The notes beneath the pieces were generated by a model. That model did no database searches. It had not been told where the DNA came from and saw nothing but the letters and a program-made list of their open reading frames with translations. Shown here in pieces: positions 1 through 8,353 of a DNA stretch of 64,000 nucleotides; position 1 is the first letter of the stretch, and each line of letters begins with the position of its first letter. This DNA is from AV40 sp038230255 (GTDB lineage Bacteria > Verrucomicrobiota > Verrucomicrobiia > Chthoniobacterales > UBA10450), in the NCBI GenBank assembly GCA_038230255.1, contig JBBRNP010000004.1, forward strand, positions 62,001 to 126,000, read 5' to 3'. A program made the translations under genes and the position numbers.

Positions 1-1
1 T

Positions 2-1000
2 GAGCGATGGGGAACCAATGTGATCGACTCGATCGTGACGGATTCCACGTATGGCAAATTGCTGCGCGCGCCGTTCGACATGAACGCCGGGCCTAACGAA
101 GCGCAATTGTCCGGCGGCGATTCCGGCGGCGCGGTATTTGTTTTCAATAGCGCTACCACCCAATGGGAGTTGGCCGGAATCAACCTCGCCGTCGACGGAC
201 CGTTTAGCACTTCCTCCAGCGGCGCAAATCCATTCAATGCCGCAATATTCGATTCCACCGGTCTCTTTTCGCAGGACAATTTCGGAAACTGGGTCGGCGC
301 GCCAAATCCGAGCGCGTTTTACGCCACCGAGATTGCGGCACATCGCGGTTTCATCGAATCGACCGTGATGCAACTGGTGAGCGTGGTGTCGCGCAAAGTG
401 CATGGCAATGCCGGCACGTTCGATGTCGATCTTCCGGAGACGGGCGCGCCTGGAATCGAATGTCGTTCCGCCGGACCCGGGAACAGCCACATGGTTGTGT
501 TTACCTTTGCGAACAACGTCTCCGTCCAAGGCGCAATTGTCAGTGCCGGCACGGGCAGTGCCGGTAATTTCACCGTCGTGGGGAAGCAGGTCACAGTGAA
601 TCTGATCGGCGTTACGAATGCGCAAACGATGGTGGTCAAATTACTCGGTGTGACCGACGCCACGAACACCAGCGACGTTGAAGCAACCATGGTTCTGCTC
701 CTGGGCGACACGAGCAGCAATGGCGCAGTGAACTCGACCGACATTTCGCAGACGCAATCGCAATCCGGCCAGCCCGTCACCTCAGCTAACTTCCGCGAAG
801 ATGTAACTGTTAACGGTTCGATCAATAGTTCCGACATCGCGCTGGTCCAGGCCGGGTCCGGCACGGGTCTGTCCGCCGCACAGGCACAGACAACTCTTGA
901 GATTTCTGCGCCCAATTTCCTAATTCGGCCACTGCCTCTGCCGCCGGTAAAGGATTCGCGAGGAGCCAAGTCTCGCTCAGGGCCGTTGCGCCAGCGTTAG
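2..1000 (+). CDS. Secreted trypsin-like serine protease, C-terminal part, with dockerin-like tail (5' truncated)
   Basis: The reading frame is open from base 2, so the gene starts left of the window. The GTG at 20 is internal, because the codons before it (ERWGTN) already read like a trypsin-fold chain. A GDSGG motif encoded near 116-130 carries the catalytic serine of chymotrypsin-family (S1) proteases; the His and Asp of the triad would lie upstream. After a beta-rich stretch, bases ~704-870 encode two Asp/Asn/Ser-rich loops (GDTSSNGAVNSTD and a second similar one) spaced like the paired calcium loops of type I dockerin domains. The family role would be extracellular proteolysis; the tail may attach it to the cell surface or a partner, which is inference. 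The C-terminus is low-complexity and basic. Protease call fairly sure, dockerin call moderate. Confidence 0.75.
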   Translation, partial: ERWGTNVIDSIVTDSTYGKLLRAPFDMNAGPNEAQLSGGDSGGAVFVFNSATTQWELAGINLAVDGPFSTSSSGANPFNAAIFDSTGLFSQDNFGNWVGAPNPSAFYATEIAAHRGFIESTVMQLVSVVSRKVHGNAGTFDVDLPETGAPGIECRSAGPGNSHMVVFTFANNVSVQGAIVSAGTGSAGNFTVVGKQVTVNLIGVTNAQTMVVKLLGVTDATNTSDVEATMVLLLGDTSSNGAVNSTDISQTQSQSGQPVTSANFREDVTVNGSINSSDIALVQAGSGTGLSAAQAQTTLEISAPNFLIRPLPLPPVKDSRGAKSRSGPLRQR

Positions 1001-1063
1001 TTCAAAACAAGCAAGAATCGGGTGGGCTGCATCTCGCAGCGATGTAAACTGATTCAGTAATCC

Positions 1064-1885
1064 ATGAATCAGCCAAAGGAGCGCGATTACGTTCTCGGAA
1101 CTCACGACGAGGAGTTGGAGCGACTGGGAGTCCAGCATCGCGCCTGGCGCCCAGCAGTTTTGGATTGTTGGGAAAAAGCGGGCGTGATCGACGGCAGCCG
1201 CGTTCTCGATGTCGGCGCCGGTCCCGGCTATGCGACTGTCGATCTTGCCGAGATCGTTGGATCAAGCGGACATGTCGTCGCGGTCGAGCGGTCGAGTAAT
1301 TTTGTCAACGCAGCCAAAGACGCCGTCCGAACGCACTCGCTTTCAAATGTCGAGGTTCATGAGCTCGACCTGATAAATGACGAACTGCCCGCCGGCCCTT
1401 TTGATTTTAGCTGGTGCCGATGGGTGCTCTGCTTCGTTTCCGATCCGGATTTGTTGATCAAGAAGATCGCGAAGGTCACGCGCACGGGAGGGCGGGCGAT
1501 CTTTCACGAGTACGGTCATTACACGACGTGGCGTTTTATCCCACAGCGCAAGAGTATCGAAGAATTCAGATCTCACGTGATTGCGACCTGGCGTGAATCC
1601 GGGGGCGAACCGGATACCGCGCGGCAATTGCCGTCATGGTTAACGAAGAATGGATTTTCCGTGCGCTCGGTCGTGCCGCGAATTTTTTGCCTGCAACCGA
1701 GCGATTACATGTGGCAATGGCCGTCCCAATTCATTCAGGTGCACCTCTTGCGATTGCAAGAACTCGGCCGAATCGACGCCGCGTTTGCCGAACAAGTGCG
1801 GGCCGACCTCGCGGCGGCCGAGAAAGAGAAAGCGTCGTTCATGCTGACTCCGCTCGTGCTTGAGGTCGTGGCGGAAAAAGTGTAA
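1064..1885 (+). CDS. Class I SAM-dependent methyltransferase
   Basis: A 273-residue cytoplasmic protein with the Rossmann methyltransferase core. Motif I is VLDVGAGPGYATVDLAE near residue 48, followed by an acidic residue at the end of beta 2 (VVAVERS). Post-motif signatures (ELDLIND, then FDFSWCRWVLCFV) and a beta-5 segment RTGGRAIFHEY follow. This is the UbiE/Methyltransf_11 type, for which substrate cannot be read from sequence. It sits 65 bp before the MATE exporter gene on the same strand. An exact copy of the 10-mer TGTCGATCTT overlaps motif I at 1237-1246. Family sure, substrate unknown. Confidence 0.85.
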   Translation: MNQPKERDYVLGTHDEELERLGVQHRAWRPAVLDCWEKAGVIDGSRVLDVGAGPGYATVDLAEIVGSSGHVVAVERSSNFVNAAKDAVRTHSLSNVEVHELDLINDELPAGPFDFSWCRWVLCFVSDPDLLIKKIAKVTRTGGRAIFHEYGHYTTWRFIPQRKSIEEFRSHVIATWRESGGEPDTARQLPSWLTKNGFSVRSVVPRIFCLQPSDYMWQWPSQFIQVHLLRLQELGRIDAAFAEQVRADLAAAEKEKASFMLTPLVLEVVAEKV

Positions 1886-1950
1886 CCGCGCTCTCGAAGT
1901 TTTTTCCTATTGCCAGCAACGACGCCGGCGCGACAGGATTCGGAACCGTC

Positions 1951-3324
1951 GTGAAGGACCTAACGCAAGGATCGGTCACCAAACATTTGCTCCACATGTC
2001 GGCCTTCATGGCCGTGAGCATGATTGCTCAAACCCTCTACTTACTGCTCGACATGTATTGGGTCGCACACCTGGGCAAGGAAGCGATCGCTGCCGTTGGC
2101 GTGGCCGGCGCTCAAATGATGCTAGTTGTCGCGCTGACGCAAATGCTCGGAGTGGGCGCTACCGCGCTTATCTCGCAGGCCGCGGGACGAAAGGATCAGC
2201 CGCACGCGGAATTGGCGTTCAACCAATCGTTTGTGATGTCGATCTTGGCAGGGTTGGCCCTGGGCACCTGCGCGTTTGGACTGATGAGTTGGTATTGCAA
2301 CGCTTTCACGCCCGATGTGCTCACCGCTTCTTTAGCCAAAAGCTATCTCCTTTGGTTTATCCCTGCGCTCATTCTTCAGTTTCCTCTCATCAGCATGGGT
2401 TCGGCGTTGCGCGCCACTGGCATTGTCCAGCCGACCGTGGTGCTCCAAATCTTGAGTGTGTTACTCAACGCGGTCCTCGCTCCGTTCCTTATTTTGGGAA
2501 TCGGATTTCCGAAACTCGGCGTCTCTGGCGCCGCGCTGGCGACCTTTATCTCCATTCTCGTCGCCGATCTGCTCATCATTTGGTACTTCGAGAAAAAATA
2601 CCATTACCTGCGCTTCCGATTTTCGCTGTTCCGCCCGCAAATGAAAATATGGTGGGCCATGTTGCGCATCGGGCTGCCGGCGGGAGCGGAATTCGTGCTG
2701 TTGTTTGTTTATATAACGCTCGTCTATAGAATCATCGTCGATTTCGGACCGGCAGCTCAGGCGGGCTTCGGGCTTGGAGTTCGCGTGATGCAGGCACTTT
2801 TTCTGCCGGTAGTTGCGCTCAGTTTCGCGGTCTCGCCAGTGGTCGGACAAAACTTCGGCGGCCGCCAGGCCGATCGCGTCCGGCAGTCGATCAAGTCTGG
2901 ACTCGGGATCGCGGCTTCAATGATGCTCGTGCTCGCCTTGATCACCTGGCTCGCGCCCGGACCGATGATCCGCTTTTTTTCGAAAGACGCCGCCGTGATT
3001 CAATTCGGCAGCGACTATCTTCGCATTGTCGCTTTCAATTTCGTGGCAGCCGGAATTGTTTTTACCAGCTCGAGCATGTTCCAAGGACTCGGCAACACGG
3101 TGCCGCCGTTATTGAGTTCGGCATCGCGCTTGATTCTTTTTGCGCTCCCGGCGCTCTGGCTCTCGCGCACCCCGGGGTTCGACATCAAACTGGTTTGGTA
3201 TCTCTCAGTGGGATCGCAACTGCTTCAGGCCGGCATCAATTTATTGCTCCTGCGGCGCGAGCTGCAGCGGAAACTAAGATTCGACGACGGTCCAAACTTC
3301 ATTCCGGCGAGCGCGTCCGTTTAA
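1951..3324 (+). CDS. MATE family multidrug/Na+ (or H+) antiporter
   Basis: A 457-residue polytopic inner membrane protein with about twelve hydrophobic segments in two similar halves, as in the MATE (MatE/NorM/DinF) exporters. The N-terminal half shows the family pattern around residues 25-70 (LLLDMYWVAHLG, then an AAVGVAG segment and an ALISQAAGR loop). The second half has the matching LFLPVVALSFAVSPVVGQNFG stretch in part. Length is normal. A GTG start at 1951 is chosen because the next in-frame residues (KDLTQGSVTKHLL) are the usual MATE N-terminus. Function would be efflux of cationic compounds driven by an ion gradient. The tricorn-like gene follows after 71 bp. Confidence 0.9.
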   Translation: MKDLTQGSVTKHLLHMSAFMAVSMIAQTLYLLLDMYWVAHLGKEAIAAVGVAGAQMMLVVALTQMLGVGATALISQAAGRKDQPHAELAFNQSFVMSILAGLALGTCAFGLMSWYCNAFTPDVLTASLAKSYLLWFIPALILQFPLISMGSALRATGIVQPTVVLQILSVLLNAVLAPFLILGIGFPKLGVSGAALATFISILVADLLIIWYFEKKYHYLRFRFSLFRPQMKIWWAMLRIGLPAGAEFVLLFVYITLVYRIIVDFGPAAQAGFGLGVRVMQALFLPVVALSFAVSPVVGQNFGGRQADRVRQSIKSGLGIAASMMLVLALITWLAPGPMIRFFSKDAAVIQFGSDYLRIVAFNFVAAGIVFTSSSMFQGLGNTVPPLLSSASRLILFALPALWLSRTPGFDIKLVWYLSVGSQLLQAGINLLLLRRELQRKLRFDDGPNFIPASASV

Positions 3325-3395
3325 TAAGAAATTCAGTCCTTGCATTCGGATGGTTGCTAACCAGCTTTTTGGCCTCCGTTTTCAATCCTGAATTT

Positions 3396-6300
3396 ATGCG
3401 CTCTCGAGTCCTTCTTTTTGTGTCGGTTTTTTGTTCGTTGTCGATCTTGGCTGCTTCGGCCCAGTCATTGCCGAACACTACGCGCCTGCTTCGTTTTCCA
3501 ACGACGAACGACCGCGAAATTGTTTTTTGTTATGCGGGCGAGCTTTACACCGTCGCTAAAGATGGCGGCATCGCGCGACGTCTGACCAGCGGTCCCGGGT
3601 ACACTTCCTTCCCGCGTTTTTCCCCGGACGGGAAACAGGTCGCGTTCACTTCGGAATACGACGGCAACCGCGAAGTTTACGTGATGCCGGCCGAGGGTGG
3701 CACACCGAAACGTCTCACGATCTCGGCCACGCTGGGCCGCGACGATGTTTCAGATCGGATGGGGCCAAACAATCTCGTGATGGCATGGGAAAACACGAAA
3801 CCGCTGATTGTGTTTCGTTCGCGGATGAAATCGTTCAACGATTTCATCGGTTCCCTCTTCACCGTCGGTCTCGACGCCGAGCTGCCCCAGCAAGTGCCGG
3901 TGCCGCGCGGCGGATTCACTTCATTCTCCCCGGACGATTCGAAGATGGCCTTCAACCGCGTCTTCCGCGAGTTTCGGACTTGGAAACATTATCGCGGCGG
4001 CATGGCCGACGATATTTGGACCCACGATTTCAAAACCGGCGCGACCGACAACCTGACCAACAATCCGGCGCAGGATATCTGCCCAATGTGGGCCCCGGAC
4101 AATAAAATTTATTTCATTTCCGATCGCGACGGCCGGATGAACCTGTTCGTTGTCGATCTTGCCTCGAAGGAAACAAAACAGCTGACCACCTTCAAAGATT
4201 TCGACATCAAATTCCCATCGATCGGGAAGGATTCGATCGTTTTCGAACAGGCCGGCTACATCTGGCGATACGATTTGAAGAGCGGCCAGGCCACGCCCCT
4301 GCCGATTGAGATCAAGGAAGATCTCGCGATTGGACGCTCCGCCCTGGTCGACGCAGCAAAACATGTCGAGTCGGTCAACCTCGCGCCTGATGGCGAGCGG
4401 ACAATTGTGATCGCGCGTGGCGATCTTTTCTCGGTTCCGGCAAAGAACGGCACGCCGCGTAACTTGACCAAAACATCAAACGCACACGAGCGCGACGCGG
4501 TCTGGTCGCCCGACGGAAAATGGATCGCCTACAACTCGGACGCGACCGGCGAAAATGAATTGTATGTCCGCGCCCAGGACGGAAAAGGTGATGCGGTTCA
4601 GCTGACGAGCGGGGCCGACACTTATTATTACCAGCCCCTCTGGTCGCCGGACAGCAAGAAACTGCTTTGGAGCGATCGTTTGCAGCGATTGCGTTATGTC
4701 GATGTCGCCACCAAAGCGGTGACGCAGGTCGACCAGGACAAATACGGCGAGATCGAAATTTTTAATTGGTCGCCGGACAGTCAGTGGATTGCGTGGGGAC
4801 GGCCGGAAGAAAACGGATTGTCGCGGGTTTATCTTTATTCGCTCGCGAACAAGCAACAGACCGCCGTCACCGATAATTGGTACGCTTCGGGCGAGCCGGT
4901 TTTCAGCGGCGACGGTAAATATTTGCTCCTCAGTTCGGCGCGCGATTTCAAAGCAACATTCGGCGAAGAAGAGTTCGCGAATATCTACCGCGACATGGAA
5001 CGCGTTTATTTGGTGACACTGGCCAAAGATACCGAGAACCCGCTCGGGCCGAAAAGTGATGAAGTAGGAAAGGCGGAACAAAAACGCGAGAAGGAGAAGG
5101 CCAAGGAAGCGGACGCGAAAAAACCGGAGGAGAAAGCGGCCGGCGAGAAGAAACCGGAAGTCACGAAGAAGCCGGTCGTGGTCAAAGTAGACACCGACGG
5201 AATTCAAGACCGCATCGTCGGTCTCGAGATCACGCCTGGAAATTACCGGAACATCCGAATGATCGACGATCGCGTCTTTTATCTTCGCCGAACCGCGGGA
5301 GACGATGTCGGCGAAGATGACGACGACGGCGATGGCCGCGATCGGAAATCACATCTTTGCGCCTACAGCCTGGAAGACCGCAAAGAGACGGTGCTGGGAG
5401 ACGCGAATGATTACCAGATCACCTTCGACGCCAAAAAGATGCTGGTAAAAATCAAAAAGGATTACGCGATCATCGATCTGCCGAAGGACAAGATCGAGAC
5501 CAAGGACCACGAGCACAAAATCGAGGGACTGGATATGCAGCTCGACCGGCATGCGGAGTGGAACCAGATCTATTTCGAATGCTGGCGGCACATGCGCGAT
5601 TTCTTCTACTCCCCGACGATGAACGGCGTCGATTGGAAAGCGATGCGCGACAAATACGGCGCGCTCGTCCCGTTCGTGAACCATCGCAACGATCTCACTT
5701 ATTTACTCGGCGAACTGATTGGGGAATTGAACAACGGTCACACCTACGTTGCCGGTGGCGAGCGTCCCGATACGCCGCGAGTGAAGCTTGGTTTGCTCGG
5801 CGCGGAACTTTCGCGCGACCCGACCACCCGCGCGTACAAGATCGACCGGATTTTGCCTGGCGAAAATTGGGACAAGCACACACGATCGCCGCTCACAGCA
5901 GTAGGCGTGAACTTGAAAGCCGGCGATTACATTCTCGCCGTCAACGGAACCCCGGTCTCGTCGCTGCCCAATATTTACCAGGCCCTAATCGGCACGGCCG
6001 ATAAACAGGTGATCCTGCGCGTGAACTCGAAACCGTCGGACGCCGGAGCGCGGGATGTAACGGTGGTGCCGACGGCAAACGAAAGTCCTCTCTATTATTT
6101 AGATTGGGTGCAAAAGAACATTGATTACGTGACCAAGAAAACCGGGGGCGAAGTCGGTTATCTGCACATTCCCGACATGGGACGTCCCGGCCTGAACGAA
6201 TTCACCAAGCTTTATTTCCCCCAAATCCGCAAACACGCCCTGATTGTCGATGTTCGCGGCAACGGGGGCGGATTTGTTTCACCGCTGGTGATCGAGCGGT

Positions 6301-6770
6301 TGCGGCGCGCGTTTGTGATGGTGGGAATCGCGCGTAACGGAATGCCGCAACCCGACCCAGGACACGCGTTCATGGGCCCGATGGTCACGTTGATTAACGA
6401 ATTCTCCGCATCGGACGGCGATATTTTTCCGTTCCGCTTCAAAACCCTTGGTCTCGGTAAATTGATCGGGAAACGGACGTGGGGCGGCGTGATCGGAATT
6501 CGCAATTCGCTTCCATTGGTCGACGGCGGCCAGTTCTTTAAACCGGAGTTCGGGCTTTATTCCAAGGACGGAAAGGAATGGATCATCGAAGGACACGGCG
6601 TCGATCCCGATATCGTGGTCGACAACGATCCGGCGAAAGAATTCAAAGGCGAAGATCAACAACTCGACCGCGGAATCCAGCAAATCGAGGAAGAACTGAA
6701 GACGAAACGCTACGAGCTGCCACCGGCGCCCCCTTATCCGAACCGCAATCCGGCGAAACCGGGCGCGTAA
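3396..6770 (+). CDS. Tricorn-type protease homolog (beta-propeller, PDZ, S41 serine peptidase), exported
   Basis: The frame is open from 3195 inside the MATE gene, but the ATG at 3396 begins a clear signal peptide (MRSRVLLFVSVF, then ASAQ), giving 1124 residues. The N-terminal half has repeated WSPDGK/FSPDG blades (TolB-like PD40 propeller). A Lys/Glu/Ala-rich linker follows (bases ~5060-5190), then a core domain, a PDZ-like domain (bases ~5780-6070) and a C-terminal S41 peptidase. The tricorn catalytic pattern is visible: GH at residues 781-782, a nucleophile Ser in SASDGD at 1006 followed by Asp, and a downstream Glu in KPEFGLY. Tricorn trims peptides to di- to tetrapeptides; here the signal peptide suggests action in the periplasm. 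Family call sure, location inferred. Confidence 0.9.
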   Translation: MRSRVLLFVSVFCSLSILAASAQSLPNTTRLLRFPTTNDREIVFCYAGELYTVAKDGGIARRLTSGPGYTSFPRFSPDGKQVAFTSEYDGNREVYVMPAEGGTPKRLTISATLGRDDVSDRMGPNNLVMAWENTKPLIVFRSRMKSFNDFIGSLFTVGLDAELPQQVPVPRGGFTSFSPDDSKMAFNRVFREFRTWKHYRGGMADDIWTHDFKTGATDNLTNNPAQDICPMWAPDNKIYFISDRDGRMNLFVVDLASKETKQLTTFKDFDIKFPSIGKDSIVFEQAGYIWRYDLKSGQATPLPIEIKEDLAIGRSALVDAAKHVESVNLAPDGERTIVIARGDLFSVPAKNGTPRNLTKTSNAHERDAVWSPDGKWIAYNSDATGENELYVRAQDGKGDAVQLTSGADTYYYQPLWSPDSKKLLWSDRLQRLRYVDVATKAVTQVDQDKYGEIEIFNWSPDSQWIAWGRPEENGLSRVYLYSLANKQQTAVTDNWYASGEPVFSGDGKYLLLSSARDFKATFGEEEFANIYRDMERVYLVTLAKDTENPLGPKSDEVGKAEQKREKEKAKEADAKKPEEKAAGEKKPEVTKKPVVVKVDTDGIQDRIVGLEITPGNYRNIRMIDDRVFYLRRTAGDDVGEDDDDGDGRDRKSHLCAYSLEDRKETVLGDANDYQITFDAKKMLVKIKKDYAIIDLPKDKIETKDHEHKIEGLDMQLDRHAEWNQIYFECWRHMRDFFYSPTMNGVDWKAMRDKYGALVPFVNHRNDLTYLLGELIGELNNGHTYVAGGERPDTPRVKLGLLGAELSRDPTTRAYKIDRILPGENWDKHTRSPLTAVGVNLKAGDYILAVNGTPVSSLPNIYQALIGTADKQVILRVNSKPSDAGARDVTVVPTANESPLYYLDWVQKNIDYVTKKTGGEVGYLHIPDMGRPGLNEFTKLYFPQIRKHALIVDVRGNGGGFVSPLVIERLRRAFVMVGIARNGMPQPDPGHAFMGPMVTLINEFSASDGDIFPFRFKTLGLGKLIGKRTWGGVIGIRNSLPLVDGGQFFKPEFGLYSKDGKEWIIEGHGVDPDIVVDNDPAKEFKGEDQQLDRGIQQIEEELKTKRYELPPAPPYPNRNPAKPGA

Positions 6771-6773
6771 TCG

Positions 6774-6881
6774 GTCATCCTGAACGGAGTGAAGGATCTC
6801 ACATCAGGTGATTGGTCACACACAGTACTCTGTGTGATCCGCGCTTCGATTGGGACATCCCTCGCTTGCGCTCGGGATGAC
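6774..6881 (+). repeat. REP-like intergenic inverted repeat with nested hairpin
   Basis: The left arm GTCATCCTGAACGGAGTGAA and the right arm, whose reverse complement reads GTCATCCCGAGCGCAAGCGA, form an imperfect inverted repeat. Inside is a perfect 7-bp hairpin CACACAG-TACT-CTGTGTG at 6819-6836. The left arm is the family of intergenic sequence whose spurious translation reads HPERSEGS and which recurs in many bacterial genomes. It fills the gap between the tricorn-type gene and the lexA operator and may act as a transcript end or mRNA stabiliser; this is inference. Confidence 0.7.
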
Positions 6882-6886
6882 GGGAA

Positions 6887-6900
6887 TGTTCATTTGAACT
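6887..6900 (+). promoter_or_regulatory. LexA operator upstream of lexA
   Basis: TGTTCATTTGAACT matches the verrucomicrobial LexA box TGTTC-N4-GAACA at all but the last base. It ends 34 bp before the lexA start codon, the position expected for autorepression. A perfect copy lies upstream of imuA at 7664-7677. Confidence 0.85.
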
Positions 6901-6934
6901 TGCATCGGCCACCCGGCGCGCCGATGCTGAGTTC

Positions 6935-7552
6935 ATGCTGACGGAGCGACAGAGGAGCGTCCTCGATTTCATCCAACGCGAGCAGCGCGAAAAAGGGTTC
7001 ACGCCGAGCACACGCGAGATCCAAAGCCATTTTCGTTTCGCCAGTCAAACGTCGGTCATGCAATACCTCGCCGCTCTGGAGCGGAAAGGGTTTCTCCAGC
7101 GCCACGCCGGCAAAGCGCGCGCGTTGATCACGCCCGTCCAAAAAGTGCGGATCCACGACGTGCCGATTTATGGCCAGATCCCGGCAGGCATGTCGGCGAT
7201 GACCGAGCAGGACATCGAAGGACACGTCTCGCTCGATACTCGCTCAGCCAATGTTTCCAAAAATCACGGCACATTCGCGCTGCGAGTGCGGGGCGACTCG
7301 ATGATTGGCGCGCACATTGTCGATGGCGATATCGTGATTTTGGAACAGAGCAAAGAAGTCCATAACGGCGACATCGTGGCCGCGTTGATCGATGGCGAGA
7401 CGACTTTGAAGCGATACGTGGTGGATCGTGGCCGGCCTTATTTGAAAGCGGAGAATTCGCGCTATCCGAATTTGATCCCGGCGCGCGAATTAAAGATTCA
7501 AGGCGTGATGGTGTCGCTCGTGCGCAAGCACGAACGCCGGAAGAAGCAGTAG
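6935..7552 (+). CDS. lexA: LexA repressor, SOS response regulator
   Basis: A 205-residue LexA of normal length. The N-terminal winged helix reads LTERQRSVLDFIQ, then TPSTREIQSHF and SQTSVMQYLAALERKG. The C-terminal S24 autopeptidase domain has the Ala84-Gly85 cleavage bond (PAGMSA), catalytic Ser122 in RGDSMIG and catalytic Lys159 in TTLKRY. RecA filaments on damaged DNA trigger self-cleavage and derepression. An operator at 6887-6900 implies autoregulation and a second one at 7664-7677 places the following imuA-imuB genes in its regulon. The ATG at 6935 is the natural start, giving the family N-terminus. Confidence 0.97.
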   Translation: MLTERQRSVLDFIQREQREKGFTPSTREIQSHFRFASQTSVMQYLAALERKGFLQRHAGKARALITPVQKVRIHDVPIYGQIPAGMSAMTEQDIEGHVSLDTRSANVSKNHGTFALRVRGDSMIGAHIVDGDIVILEQSKEVHNGDIVAALIDGETTLKRYVVDRGRPYLKAENSRYPNLIPARELKIQGVMVSLVRKHERRKKQ

Positions 7553-7578
7553 TCGGCCGCAGGGCCGTCTTCCTTTTC

Positions 7579-7645
7579 CTCTTAATCTTCTGCTCTTCCT
7601 CTTCTGCTTAGTCTTCCTCTTTGTCTTTAGGAGGCAGATTAAGAG
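7579..7645 (+). repeat. Pyrimidine-rich tract bounded by a 10-bp inverted repeat
   Basis: CTCTTAATCT at 7579-7588 and AGATTAAGAG at 7636-7645 are exact reverse complements, separated by a C/T-rich tract (TTC/TCC-type words, bases 7589-7630). It lies between the lexA stop and the imuA operator. It could end lexA transcription, although the loop is long (47 nt) and there is no clear T-run after the right arm. Function unknown. Confidence 0.5.
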
Positions 7646-7663
7646 TAAAGGTTTCCTGGAAAA

Positions 7664-7677
7664 TGTTCACTTGAACA
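7664..7677 (+). promoter_or_regulatory. LexA operator upstream of imuA-imuB
   Basis: TGTTCACTTGAACA is a perfect match to TGTTC-N4-GAACA. It ends 10 bp before the first candidate start codon of imuA, so LexA binding would cover the promoter or initiation region. This marks the imu genes as damage-inducible. Confidence 0.9.
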
Positions 7678-7687
7678 TATTCCGGCC

Positions 7688-8353
7688 TTGTGTCATGTTC
7701 CCTTCGTGGCAGCCGGAAAAATTGTCGATCTTCGGAGATTGCTGGCGGAGCGGTTCCCCCACCCCTTTCCTCCAGGCCCAACTGTTTTACAGACTGGTCT
7801 GTCTTTTTTGGATCAAATCGCCGGCGGCGGTCTCCCGAAAGGCGCGATTACAGAATTAATCGCGCCCAAACGGAGCGCCGGCAGCGCTTCGCTCGTTCAT
7901 GGGCTTCTGCGCTCAGCGCAACGCGATCAGCATTTCGTCGCGCTCATTGACGGCTCTGATTCGTTCGACCCCGGCTCATCGGACAATTCCGCTTTGCGCC
8001 ATTTGCTTTGGGTCAGATGTCGAAAAGCCTTCGACGCGATCAAAGCGGCTGATCTCCTTTTGCGCGACGGCAATTTCCCGCTGGTGATTGTCGATCTTGT
8101 TCTGAACACGGCTGACGAGCTGCGGAAAATTCCGCAGACCAGCTGGTATCGTTTGCAACGGCTTGTCGAAGCTGCACCAACCGCATGTCTTATCATCAAT
8201 CGCCAAAGTCTCGTCAGCAGCGCCCAATTGAAAATCGTTCTGCACAATTCATGGACGCTTGAAGTTCTCGAAAAAGAGAACGCGACTTCGAATTTGCGAT
8301 TTCGTATTCAACGCTCGCATCTCCATCGACTCGAAAACGTCGCCGTAAATTAA
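7688..8353 (+). CDS. imuA: ImuA-like RecA-fold protein of the SOS mutagenesis cassette
   Basis: A 221-residue protein resembling ImuA/SulA-type RecA-related proteins. The segment TGLSFLDQIAGGGLPKGAIT near residue 42 resembles the start of the RecA/ImuA core, but the Walker A loop is degenerate (no GKT). A Walker B-like strand PLVIVDLVL follows, and the end of the chain is basic (RFRIQRSHLHRLE). ImuA works with ImuB and the DnaE2 polymerase in error-prone lesion bypass. The call rests on the fold, the perfect LexA box just upstream and the overlapping imuB-like gene (TAATG, 1-bp overlap). The start may be TTG 7688 or GTG 7706; neither has an obvious ribosome binding site. No dnaE2 follows in the window. 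Confidence 0.75.
   Translation: MCHVPFVAAGKIVDLRRLLAERFPHPFPPGPTVLQTGLSFLDQIAGGGLPKGAITELIAPKRSAGSASLVHGLLRSAQRDQHFVALIDGSDSFDPGSSDNSALRHLLWVRCRKAFDAIKAADLLLRDGNFPLVIVDLVLNTADELRKIPQTSWYRLQRLVEAAPTACLIINRQSLVSSAQLKIVLHNSWTLEVLEKENATSNLRFRIQRSHLHRLENVAVN

Noticed and set aside
319..969. 216-codon minus-strand frame
   Set aside because: Opposite the protease/dockerin gene, which has a recognisable domain; the minus frame has none.
1860..2729. 289-codon plus-strand frame
   Set aside because: Overlaps the MATE gene in another frame; composition is Arg/His-rich without motifs.
3195..3395. Upstream extension of the tricorn-type gene
   Set aside because: It overlaps the MATE C-terminus and encodes no domain; the signal peptide begins at ATG 3396.
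4476..5207. 243-codon minus-strand frame
   Set aside because: Lies under the tricorn-type protease and looks like a complement of its Lys/Glu-rich linker.
6799..7011. Short frame containing a HPERKRG-type peptide
   Set aside because: This is the well-known spurious translation of the intergenic inverted repeat, not a gene.
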